64,000 nt of DNA from contig NZ_JAPYPC010000007.1 in NCBI RefSeq assembly GCF_029937855.1, positions 12,346 to 76,345 of the forward strand, written 5' to 3'. The stretch is from Christiangramia sp. GTDB taxonomy: Bacteria; Bacteroidota; Bacteroidia; Flavobacteriales; Flavobacteriaceae. Under the pieces are notes generated by a model that worked only from the letters and a program-made list of their open reading frames with translations, ran no database searches and had not been told where the DNA came from. The translations under genes were made by a program, and so were the position numbers. Below are positions 33,632 to 41,943 of this stretch, piece after piece; positions within the stretch are counted from its first letter, which is position 1; the number at the start of each line of letters is the position of its first letter.

Positions 33632-34114
33632 ATGTCTAAATTTAAAAAGAAAAAGTCTGGAGATCTGCCCGCAATTAGCACGGCATCTTTACCCGATATT
33701 GTTTTCATGCTCTTATTTTTCTTTATGGTTGCTACGGTAATGCGTCAGAATACTTTAATGGTTCAGAACAAATTACCTTTTGCAGATCAGGTTGAGAAGC
33801 TTGATAAGAAAGATTTGATCATGTATATCTATGCCGGGAAGCCGAGCCAGAGGTACCAGGCTAAATATGGAACGGAAGCCCGTATCCAGCTGAATGATAA
33901 ATTTGCCAGTGTTGAAGAAGTACAGCAATTTATCTACGCTGAAAGAGAGTCTAAAAGAGAAGAATTGATTCCTTACCTTACTACTGCTTTAAAAGTGGAT
34001 GAGGAGACCAATATGGGACTTGTTTCAGATATTAAACAGGAATTGAGAAAAGCTGAAGCATTAAAGATCAATTACACCACTGTAGTTGGGGATGCGATGC
34101 AAAATGTAAATTAA
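33632..34114 (+). CDS. ExbD/TolR family protein
   Basis: 160 residues. A Lys-rich cytoplasmic start (SKFKKKKSGDLPAIS) is followed by the membrane helix with the family Asp (TASLPDIVFMLLFFFMVATV) and a periplasmic domain of about 110 residues. It is the second ExbD of this cluster, 30 nt after the first. ExbD acts as a dimer, so two different ExbD genes suggest a heterodimer. A strong terminator follows. Confidence 0.9.
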   Translation: MSKFKKKKSGDLPAISTASLPDIVFMLLFFFMVATVMRQNTLMVQNKLPFADQVEKLDKKDLIMYIYAGKPSQRYQAKYGTEARIQLNDKFASVEEVQQFIYAERESKREELIPYLTTALKVDEETNMGLVSDIKQELRKAEALKINYTTVVGDAMQNVN

Positions 34115-34136
34115 TCTTTTCAATTTAATTATATAA

Positions 34137-34174
34137 AGCATCCTGTTTGGGTAAACCAGACAGGATGTTTTTTT
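34137..34174 (+). terminator. Terminator of the second exbB/exbD cluster
   Basis: GCATCCTGTTTGG / CCAGACAGGATG stem with one mismatch, a short loop and a run of seven Ts. Confidence 0.87.
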
Positions 34175-34203
34175 ATATTTAAACCTCAGATTAGAAAACC
34201 TAA

Positions 34204-34920
34204 ATGACTGTCCAAAAGCTATACTTAATTCTTATTTTATTAGCTCCCTGCCTCACTAAAGCACAGGTAGATGACCCTGATAAAATACCAGATACGGTTC
34301 CATTTTCTATTGATAGTCTATACCGGGAAGATCAGTTTTATGTTGGCTTCCATTTTAACCTGGTAACTAACAGGCCTTCTAATATTTCGCAGGAAAGCTT
34401 TTCAGGAGGTGTGAATCTGGGCTTTATTCGCGATATTCCTTTGAATGAAAGGCGCAATGTGGCACTAGGATTTGGATTTGGTTGGTCTATTAATACCTAC
34501 GGGCAGAATTTATTCGTCGGAAAGCATGCAGATGGATCAACTAATTTTCGAAGTCTGGAAGATGAAGACGACTACTCGAGAAACAGGTTTACCACTCAGC
34601 TTATAGAAGCCCCTATAGAATTTAGATGGAGGACTTCTACTGCCGAAACCTATAAGTTCTGGAGAATATATACCGGGCTTAGATTGGGGTATATGTATAA
34701 TTTCAGAAGCAGGTATGTAGATCCAAGTGATGAAATTATAATAAATGATCTACCTGAATTGAATAGATTTAGATTGGGTGCCACTTTCACCTTTGGTTAC
34801 AACACTTTTAATTTCCAGTTCTATTATGCGTTAAATCCCTTCTTTAAGGACGCCAGAGTAAATGGTGAAAAAATAGATCTGTCTACACTGAAAATAGGTC
34901 TGACATTCTATATTCTCTAA
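34204..34920 (+). CDS. PorT-like outer-membrane beta-barrel protein
   Basis: 238 residues with a signal peptide (to about 20, LTKAQ) and alternating strands ending in a barrel-type C terminus (LKIGLTFYIL). FYVGFHFNLVTNRPS, FRWRTSTAETYKFWRIYTGL and LGYMYNFRSRY resemble PorT/SprT, a small barrel needed for type IX secretion. T9SS substrates are encoded at both ends of this window. The assignment rests on size and motif style only. Its last 38 bases overlap the convergent membrane-protein gene. Confidence 0.65.
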   Translation: MTVQKLYLILILLAPCLTKAQVDDPDKIPDTVPFSIDSLYREDQFYVGFHFNLVTNRPSNISQESFSGGVNLGFIRDIPLNERRNVALGFGFGWSINTYGQNLFVGKHADGSTNFRSLEDEDDYSRNRFTTQLIEAPIEFRWRTSTAETYKFWRIYTGLRLGYMYNFRSRYVDPSDEIIINDLPELNRFRLGATFTFGYNTFNFQFYYALNPFFKDARVNGEKIDLSTLKIGLTFYIL

Positions 34921-35521
34921 ACCACAAATTAAAGACTATTATTTGTGGAATAGCGCCTATTAGAAACCCAAGAATGAGTTCTGAAGAATTATGCGCTTTA
35001 CTGTAAAGCCTTGACGAAGCCGTAAGGCCTGTCGCAATAATTAAAAAGCTTATCGTGTAGATAAAGTACAGGTGAAAATAAATACAAAAGCCTGTTACAA
35101 AAATTAATAAACCAGACATTCCCACCATATGGAGACTTGCTTTTAAATTAACCCATGTTAGCAGATAGCTGATTATGGAAGAGATTAAAATTCCCACAAA
35201 ATAATAATACAGTCCGGGATAATTATAAAAATTAAGAATCTGGTTTAATACCATAAAACTTAACAAGCTAAAGAAGAATAGTGGCCATCGCCGTTCATTC
35301 ACCTTATCCAGAAAAATACTCTGAGCTTTTCCTAAATTTTTCAAAAGAAAATAAAAAACGATGGGAATGAAAATAGTAATTATCGAGATCGCCAGTAATT
35401 TAGCTTTTACGATTTCCTCGGGAAAATATCTCGGAATAAACAGGAAATAAAAGAGACTTCCTAAGAAAGGCATCCATAAGGGATGGAAAATATAGGAAGC
35501 AAACTTAAACAGGATTTTCAT
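34883..35521 (-). CDS. Membrane protein with PAP2-like features
   Basis: 212 residues with six to seven membrane helices. The segment SLHMVGMSGLLIF, followed about 40 residues later by SSRLYSKAHNSSELILGFLIG, recalls motifs 2 and 3 of PAP2 phosphatases (S-x-H ... S-R-x5-H), but the first motif (K-x6-RP) is not visible. Enzymatic activity is therefore uncertain. Its ATG overlaps the rpoN stop by one base (TAATG), so it is translated from the rpoN transcript. Confidence 0.7.
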   Translation of the reverse strand: MKILFKFASYIFHPLWMPFLGSLFYFLFIPRYFPEEIVKAKLLAISIITIFIPIVFYFLLKNLGKAQSIFLDKVNERRWPLFFFSLLSFMVLNQILNFYNYPGLYYYFVGILISSIISYLLTWVNLKASLHMVGMSGLLIFVTGFCIYFHLYFIYTISFLIIATGLTASSRLYSKAHNSSELILGFLIGAIPQIIVFNLWFREYRMSDLFSV

Positions 35522-36978
35522 TAAATCTCTTTACGTAATCTTGCGACTGGAATATCTAACTGTTCCCGGTATTTGGCAACTGTTCTCCTTGCGATGGGAT
35601 AACCTTTATCTTTTAAAACCTTTGCAAGCTTTTCATCGGTTAAAGGCTTACGTTTATTTTCCTCTTCAATAGACATTTCCAGGATCTTTTTGATCTCCCT
35701 TGTAGAAACTTCTTCTCCCTGATCATTCGTCATAGATTCAGAAAAGAATTCTTTGATTAGTTTTGTGCCGTAAGGAGTATCTACATATTTTGAATTTGCC
35801 ACCCGGGAAACTGTAGAAACGTCCATCTCTATCTCATCAGCAATATCTTTTAAGATCATAGGGCGCAGATTACGTTCATCTCCGGTTAGAAAGTATTCTT
35901 TCTGATAATTCATAATAGAACTCATCGTGACCATTAAAGTTTGCTGGCGCTGCTTAATAGCTTCAATAAACCATTTCGCGGCATCAAGTTTTTGTTTAAT
36001 GAACATCACGGCATCTTTTTGAGCCTTTGTCTTTTCCTTAGACTCTTTATAGCCTTTAAGCATATTATTATAATCCCTTGAAATATGCATTTCAGGAGCA
36101 TTTCGGCCATTCAGGGTCAATTGCAATTCCCCATCTTCGATCTTGATGGTAAAATCTGGAATAACATGCTCCACCATTCGGGTGTTTCCTGAATATGCAC
36201 CACCGGGTTTTGGGTTTAGATGTTCAATCACCTCAATAGCGCCCCTTAGTTCATCTTCAGAAATTTCATGACGCGATAAAAGCTTCTTGTAATGTTTTTT
36301 ACTGAAATGGTCGAAAGAACGTTCCATAATATCGATGGCAAGCTCTACCTGTTTGGTCGGTTCTTTTCGATGAAGCTGAATAAGAAGACATTCCTCTAAG
36401 CTTCTTGCCCCAACACCTGCTGGATCCAGCTTTTGTACTTTTTTAAGCACTTTCTCCACTGTTTCCTCGTCTGTATAAATATTTTGGGTAAAGGCCAGGT
36501 CATCTACAATATCCTGAACACTTCTTCTTATATAGCCACTTTCGTCCACGCTGCCCACCAGGAATTCTGCAATTTCCTGTTCAATATCATTAAATCTGAA
36601 GGTGCTTAATTGCGTTTTTAAATGTTGGGTGAAAGAAGTTCCGGCGGCATAAGGCACTTGTTTGTCATCATCATCCGGACTGTAATTATTTGCATTTAAT
36701 CTGTAACTGGGAATCTCATCGTCACTCAAATATTCATCAACATCGATCTCAGTTTCTATAGTTTCATTATCGTAATCGTCTTCAGAATTTTCATTTCCCA
36801 GATCGTCATATTCATCAATTCGCTCCTCCTTACCATCTTCCAGGGCAGGATTTTCTTCCAGTTCCTCTTTGATTCTCTGTTCAAATGCCTGAGTGGGCAA
36901 TTGGATGAGTTTCATCAACTGGATCTGCTGAGGAGACAGCTTCTGGGATAATTTAAAATTTAATTGTTGTTTTAGCAT
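35521..36978 (-). CDS. rpoN: RNA polymerase sigma-54 factor
   Basis: 485 residues. The Gln-rich N-terminal region I (LKQQLNFKLSQKLSPQQIQLMKLIQLP) interacts with activators. An acidic low-complexity region (about 50-100) follows, then the core-binding domain and the HTH region (ISRVANSKYVDTPYGT-like). The C-terminal RpoN box ARRTVAKYRE recognises the -24 element. RpoN directs transcription from -24/-12 promoters with AAA+ activators, none of which are encoded here. It has its own promoter and is followed by an overlapping membrane protein gene. Confidence 0.95.
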   Translation of the reverse strand: MLKQQLNFKLSQKLSPQQIQLMKLIQLPTQAFEQRIKEELEENPALEDGKEERIDEYDDLGNENSEDDYDNETIETEIDVDEYLSDDEIPSYRLNANNYSPDDDDKQVPYAAGTSFTQHLKTQLSTFRFNDIEQEIAEFLVGSVDESGYIRRSVQDIVDDLAFTQNIYTDEETVEKVLKKVQKLDPAGVGARSLEECLLIQLHRKEPTKQVELAIDIMERSFDHFSKKHYKKLLSRHEISEDELRGAIEVIEHLNPKPGGAYSGNTRMVEHVIPDFTIKIEDGELQLTLNGRNAPEMHISRDYNNMLKGYKESKEKTKAQKDAVMFIKQKLDAAKWFIEAIKQRQQTLMVTMSSIMNYQKEYFLTGDERNLRPMILKDIADEIEMDVSTVSRVANSKYVDTPYGTKLIKEFFSESMTNDQGEEVSTREIKKILEMSIEEENKRKPLTDEKLAKVLKDKGYPIARRTVAKYREQLDIPVARLRKEI

Positions 36979-36996
36979 AAATTATTGCTTCTCTAA

Positions 36997-37004
36997 CAAA
37001 AATA
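36997..37004 (-). promoter_or_regulatory. -7 box of rpoN
   Basis: Minus-strand TATTTTTG, an exact TAnnTTTG, 18 nt before the rpoN ATG. Confidence 0.55.
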
Positions 37005-37060
37005 AGGAAAATACGAGCCAACTCAACTTTGGCATAGCTGATGTTTGTGGTAAAATTTTG

Positions 37061-37930
37061 TTAACGCAGCCTGTAATAGCCCAGATTCCGGAATCTCTTA
37101 GGAAGTTTAAGTTCAAAATTCAATGCCTCCCTTGTCACGGGATGGATAAAGGATATTTTTCCTGCGAATAAATATAGATTTTTGCCCTTAAAAAAGTTTA
37201 TTTCTTCGTGTCCGTATATTTTATCCCCTACTATTGGTGTGCTATTTCTGCTAAGATGAATTCTCAATTGATGAGTTCTACCGGTTAGCGGATTCAATTC
37301 TACTAAAGTATATAATTTAGTGTCGATTTGGTAGGAAGCTACAGGTTCTACCAGGGTTTCTGATTCTTTTTTATCTATCGGAAAATCTAATATAAGCTTG
37401 TCCTTAATTTCTCCTTGAACGATTGCGAAATACGTCTTTTGGATATTTTTTCGAGCAAAAGCTTCCTGAAGCTGAATAAGTGAATTTCTTGTTTTTGCAC
37501 ATACTAAGATTCCTGAGGTAGGATTATCTAATCTATGGCAGGGAAGGGGATAAGGAAGTGCATCTATTTCGGGTGACTTTTCTAAATTATGAGGTAAAGC
37601 ATTTTCTATCGTTTTAAAATAATTTCCGCTGGTAGGAAATCCGGCAGGTTTATGAACAACCGCAATATGCTCATCCTGAAACAGTACCTCAATATCTAAT
37701 TTAAAAATTTTCTTTTCAGATTTGTTTGATTTTAGGAGGTCAATTTTTTGTCCTTCTGTAATCCAATCACCAGTTTGTGCTCGTTCATTGTTAATTAGGA
37801 TTAAACCCTTTTTGATAGCTTTTTTTATTCCGCTACGGGTTGAGATAGAAGTGAAGATAGCAACCGCATATTCCTGCAACCGGATCTTTTCATCGATTGC
37901 AGGAACTATATGCGATTCTAGTATTCTCAA
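37061..37930 (-). CDS. RluA-family pseudouridine synthase
   Basis: 289 residues. An S4-like RNA-binding N terminus (IKKAIKKGLILINNERAQTGDWI) is followed by the catalytic block CHRLDNPTSGILVCAKT, with the invariant Asp at about 135, and by NPLTGRTHQLRIHL. It isomerises uridines in rRNA or tRNA; the exact site is not predictable. It starts 4 nt after the asnS stop, so it is downstream in the same transcript, joining tRNA charging and RNA modification. Confidence 0.9.
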   Translation of the reverse strand: MRILESHIVPAIDEKIRLQEYAVAIFTSISTRSGIKKAIKKGLILINNERAQTGDWITEGQKIDLLKSNKSEKKIFKLDIEVLFQDEHIAVVHKPAGFPTSGNYFKTIENALPHNLEKSPEIDALPYPLPCHRLDNPTSGILVCAKTRNSLIQLQEAFARKNIQKTYFAIVQGEIKDKLILDFPIDKKESETLVEPVASYQIDTKLYTLVELNPLTGRTHQLRIHLSRNSTPIVGDKIYGHEEINFFKGKNLYLFAGKISFIHPVTREALNFELKLPKRFRNLGYYRLR

Positions 37931-37934
37931 GTAA

Positions 37935-39377
37935 TTAAAATTCTGCGTTTTGCGGCGTACGAGGGAATGGGATTACATCTCTAATATTCCCCATACCCGT
38001 TGTAAACTGAACAAGCCTTTCAAAACCAAGTCCAAACCCACTATGAACACAAGTTCCAAATTTACGGGTATCAAGATACCACCATAATTCTTCTTCTGGG
38101 ATATCAAGCTCAGCCATCTTTTCTTTGAGAACGTCTAAACGTTCTTCACGCTGACTTCCGCCAACGATCTCTCCAATCCCAGGGAAAAGAATATCCATTG
38201 CTCTAACCGTTTTTCCGTCCTCATTCATTCTCATGTAGAAGGCCTTAATATTGGCAGGATAATCAAAAAGAATCACCGGGCATTTAAAATGTTTTTCCAC
38301 AAGAAATCTTTCATGCTCACTTTGTAGATCTGCACCCCATTCTTCAATGATATAATTGAATTTCTTCTTTTTGTTAGGTTTTGAATTCTTCAGGATCTCT
38401 ATTGCTTCGGTATAGCTTACTCTCTTGAAATTATTATCCAGTACAAAATTGAGCTTTTCCAGGAGGTTCATGTCGCTGCGTTCTGCTTTCGGCTTAAGCT
38501 TATCTTCATTTTCCTGTCTTTCAGCAAGGAATTCCAGGTCATCTTTTGCATTTTCCAGGATATATCGCAGCACATACTTAATAAAATCTTCAGCCAAATC
38601 CATATTTTGGTCCAGATCACAAAAGGCAACCTCAGGTTCTATCATCCAGAATTCAGCAAGATGACGCGAAGTATTGGAATTTTCAGCTCTAAAAGTAGGG
38701 CCAAAGGTATATACCTGCCCAAGCCCAAGGGCAAAAGTTTCTGCTTCCAGCTGTCCCGAAACCGTTAAATTGGTTTCTTTTCCGAAGAAATCTTCTTTAT
38801 AATTGATGCTGCCATCTTCGTTTTTTGGAGGGTTTTTCATATCCAGGACAGAAACCCTGAACATTTCTCCGGCGCCTTCAGCATCACTACCTGTAATTAT
38901 CGGTGTGTTCACATAATAGAAATTTCTATCCTGAAAATATTTATGTACCGCAAAAGACAATTTACTCCTTACCCTCATCACTGCACCAAAAGTATTGGTG
39001 CGCACTCTTAAATGTGCCTGCTCACGAAGTTTTTCCAGGCTGTGTTTCTTTGGAGAAAGGATGGTGTATTTCACTTCTTCCGGGTTTGCATCACCCAGAA
39101 TTTTAAGTTCAGTCACTTCTATTTCCACACGTTGCTGACTTCCAAGGCTTTCTTTTAGAGTTCCCTTTACAGAAATTGCCGCACCTACGTTTATTCTTTT
39201 GATAAGGTCTTCATCGGTATTTTCAAAATCGATAACACACTGAAGGTTTTTTAAGGTTGAACCATCATTAAGTGCAATAAACCTGTTGCTCCTGAAAGAG
39301 CGCACCCAACCTTTAACATGGTGTTCCTGTAAAAACTGATCGCTTTCCAGTATTTCAGCGATTTTTGCTTGTATCAT
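37935..39377 (-). CDS. asnS: Asparaginyl-tRNA synthetase
   Basis: Class II synthetase charging tRNA-Asn. 480 residues: an N-terminal OB fold (VKGWVRSFRSNRFIALNDGS), motif 2 (FRAENSNTSRHLAEFWMIEPE) and motif 3 (GFGLGFERLVQFTTGM). The Asn-specific sequence HLAEFWM and the length separate it from AspS. Its -7 box (39399-39406) is well placed. An RluA-type gene follows 4 nt downstream. Confidence 0.95.
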   Translation of the reverse strand: MIQAKIAEILESDQFLQEHHVKGWVRSFRSNRFIALNDGSTLKNLQCVIDFENTDEDLIKRINVGAAISVKGTLKESLGSQQRVEIEVTELKILGDANPEEVKYTILSPKKHSLEKLREQAHLRVRTNTFGAVMRVRSKLSFAVHKYFQDRNFYYVNTPIITGSDAEGAGEMFRVSVLDMKNPPKNEDGSINYKEDFFGKETNLTVSGQLEAETFALGLGQVYTFGPTFRAENSNTSRHLAEFWMIEPEVAFCDLDQNMDLAEDFIKYVLRYILENAKDDLEFLAERQENEDKLKPKAERSDMNLLEKLNFVLDNNFKRVSYTEAIEILKNSKPNKKKKFNYIIEEWGADLQSEHERFLVEKHFKCPVILFDYPANIKAFYMRMNEDGKTVRAMDILFPGIGEIVGGSQREERLDVLKEKMAELDIPEEELWWYLDTRKFGTCVHSGFGLGFERLVQFTTGMGNIRDVIPFPRTPQNAEF

Positions 39378-39398
39378 TTAGTTGAAATTTAGAAAAAA

Positions 39399-39406
39399 CA
39401 AAGATA
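39399..39406 (-). promoter_or_regulatory. -7 box of asnS
   Basis: Minus-strand TATCTTTG, 21 nt before the ATG. Confidence 0.6.
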
Positions 39407-39452
39407 GTTTTTCGCCTGAAGCTTAGCAAGCAGGCTGTTTTTATTAATAATT

Positions 39453-41867
39453 TTAATTCTTTTGTTCTTCAGATTTATAATTGTTCTCATCCTCTTCGGT
39501 TTCAATGATCTTTATCGCCGGCTCTTTAAGTACTTTCTTGTTGGCGATACTTTTTTCCAGAGATAAAAGTAAGGAAGGTAATAACAATAAATTGGCGAGC
39601 ATTGCGAACAGCAGAGTAGCTGAAACAAGTCCACCCAACGCCACAGTACCTCCAAAACTACTGATCATAAATACTGAAAATCCAAAGAACAGCACTATGG
39701 AAGTGTAGAACATACTCACACCGGTTTCTCTTAAAGCCGCATATACAGATCGCTTTATTTTCCAGCTATTTGCTTTGAGTTCCTGCCGGTACTTTGCCAG
39801 AAAATGTATGGTATCGTCTACCGAAATTCCAAAGGCAATACTGAATACCAGGATCGTAGAAGGTTTAATTGGGACTCCCAGGAATCCCATAACACCTGCA
39901 GTTACCAGTAAAGGAAGTAAATTCGGTACCAGTGATATCAGGATCATTTTAAAACTTCTGAACATCCATGCCATTAGAATTGCAATAAGAAGAATGGCCA
40001 GACCCAATGAAATTATAAGGTTTCTAACCAGGTAATTGGTCCCTTTCTGAAACAATAAGGCTTTCCCGGTAAGGGAAACATTATATCGCTCCTCCGGAAA
40101 GATCTTTCGAATTTGTGGCAGAAGATCATTTTCAATTTCTTCCATTTTCTCCGTGCCAACATCTTTCATAAAAGTGGTGATCCGGGCGTATTGACCGGTA
40201 GAATCTACATAAGATTGCATGATACCTTCGCTGGAGGATAAGCTCTTGGCGTATGGCATAATGAAGTTACGCTCCTGTGAAGTTGGTAACTGGTAATATT
40301 TTGGATTGCTATTATAGTACGCCTGTTTGGAGTATTTAACAAGTCGGTTAACTGAAAGTGGCTTGGAAAGTTCAGGAATATTCTGAATAAAATTTTCCAG
40401 TTCTTCCATTCGTTTAAGTGTGGAAAGTTTTAAAACCCCCTTGGGTCGTTTAGTATCAATTAAAATTTCCAGGGGCATTACACCGTCAAACTCTCTTTCA
40501 AAGAATTTTACATCCTGATAAAACTGGGTGTTCTGGGGCATATCTTCCAGTATACTTCCAGAAACTTTTATGGTGTATATCCCAACAATACTCAGTGCAA
40601 GCAGTACTACGGAAGAAATATAAATCGCTATTCTATGATGGCGCACCATGTTTTCCATCCAGTTCACAAAGCCTCCGACCCATTTTTTGGTTAAATGTTT
40701 TAAATGCCTGTCTTTTGGCGGATTTAAATAACTGTAGATCACCGGGATTATCAACAAGCTTAAAATGAAAATCGCCAGAATATTGATAGAAGCTACCACC
40801 CCGAATTCCCGTAGTAACTGACTATCGGTTAAAATAAAAGTGGCAAATCCAGACGCAGTGGTAACATTGGTCATTAAAGTGGCATTTCCAACTTTGGTGA
40901 TTACCCGCTGAAGCGATTTTGCCTGGTTTCCATGTTTTTTTATTTCCTGCTGATATTTATTGATAAGAAAAATACAGTTAGGAATTCCGATCACGATGAT
41001 TAGCGGGGGAATTAGAGCCGTTAGAATCGTAATTTCATAATGTAGAAGCCCTATGACTCCAAAGGCCCACATCACACCAATACAAACGGTGACCATAGAA
41101 ATGATCGTAGCACGGATGGAGCGGAAGAAGAAAAAGAAAATCAGCGAGGTGACTATAAGGGCGGCAACTATAAAAAGGCCAATTTCATCAACGATGTTTT
41201 GTGCGTTCAGTGTTCGTATATAAGGCATTCCCGATACCCGGACATCTATATTATTTTGCTCTTCAAATTCCTCAATGAGAGGTTCAAGTTCTTCAAGAAC
41301 AAATATTTTTCTTGCTTTGGTATTTACAAGTTCTTTGTTTAGATAAAGTGCAGACTGGATGGTATTGGAATGAGAACTGTAAACTAAATTTTCATAGAAA
41401 GGAAGTTCAGTAAAAAGTTTGTTTTCAAATTGCTTTAGTTCAGCTTTATCCGGTGAATCATCCTCCAGGATAGGCACCATTTCAAATCGCTTGGGATCTT
41501 CAAATTTCTTCAATTCCTGAAGACTTGCCGGGGAAATTATATGATCTACTTCCGGATATTCAGTAAGCTTAGCAGTAAGCTCATTCCATGCTTTAAATTT
41601 TTCAGGAGTAAAAAGGGCAGAGTCCTGCACCCCTAAAAGAATGAGGTTTCCTTCTTCTCCAAATTTATCAAGAAAATCATTGTAACTGATGTTAACCGGA
41701 TGATCATCTGGCATCAGGTTGGCCTCGGTATACGAAAAACGCATGTTTTTCCATTGGGTAGAAAGCAGGAAAGTAGTTATCCCGATAAGGAGAATTATAA
41801 CAATTCTGTTTCTTAAAATAAGGCTTGCAATGGAGTTCCAAAATCCAAAGCTAAAGATCTTCTGCAT
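39453..41867 (-). CDS. MMPL/RND-type membrane transporter
   Basis: 804 residues with the two-fold RND layout: a first helix near 16-36, a large periplasmic loop (about 40-225), a bundle of five helices (225-395), a helix near 410-430, a second periplasmic loop (430-620) and five closing helices (625-765). GIPNCIFLINKYQQE and FGISVDDTIHFLAKYRQE are the intramembrane acidic-motif regions; the D-D-T pair supplies proton-relay residues. The family exports lipids or hydrophobic compounds. It stands alone without a membrane-fusion protein, which fits the MMPL or SSD-type branch. Confidence 0.88.
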   Translation of the reverse strand: MQKIFSFGFWNSIASLILRNRIVIILLIGITTFLLSTQWKNMRFSYTEANLMPDDHPVNISYNDFLDKFGEEGNLILLGVQDSALFTPEKFKAWNELTAKLTEYPEVDHIISPASLQELKKFEDPKRFEMVPILEDDSPDKAELKQFENKLFTELPFYENLVYSSHSNTIQSALYLNKELVNTKARKIFVLEELEPLIEEFEEQNNIDVRVSGMPYIRTLNAQNIVDEIGLFIVAALIVTSLIFFFFFRSIRATIISMVTVCIGVMWAFGVIGLLHYEITILTALIPPLIIVIGIPNCIFLINKYQQEIKKHGNQAKSLQRVITKVGNATLMTNVTTASGFATFILTDSQLLREFGVVASINILAIFILSLLIIPVIYSYLNPPKDRHLKHLTKKWVGGFVNWMENMVRHHRIAIYISSVVLLALSIVGIYTIKVSGSILEDMPQNTQFYQDVKFFEREFDGVMPLEILIDTKRPKGVLKLSTLKRMEELENFIQNIPELSKPLSVNRLVKYSKQAYYNSNPKYYQLPTSQERNFIMPYAKSLSSSEGIMQSYVDSTGQYARITTFMKDVGTEKMEEIENDLLPQIRKIFPEERYNVSLTGKALLFQKGTNYLVRNLIISLGLAILLIAILMAWMFRSFKMILISLVPNLLPLLVTAGVMGFLGVPIKPSTILVFSIAFGISVDDTIHFLAKYRQELKANSWKIKRSVYAALRETGVSMFYTSIVLFFGFSVFMISSFGGTVALGGLVSATLLFAMLANLLLLPSLLLSLEKSIANKKVLKEPAIKIIETEEDENNYKSEEQKN

Positions 41868-41885
41868 GGCTTCTTTTTAGCGGTG

Positions 41886-41893
41886 CAAAGGTA
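41886..41893 (-). promoter_or_regulatory. -7 box of the MMPL transporter gene
   Basis: Minus-strand TACCTTTG, 18 nt before the ATG. Confidence 0.55.
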
Positions 41894-41943
41894 AAAAAAG
41901 CTATGTTAATTAGTTTGTTATTAATCGATTAATCTCTGGGCTG

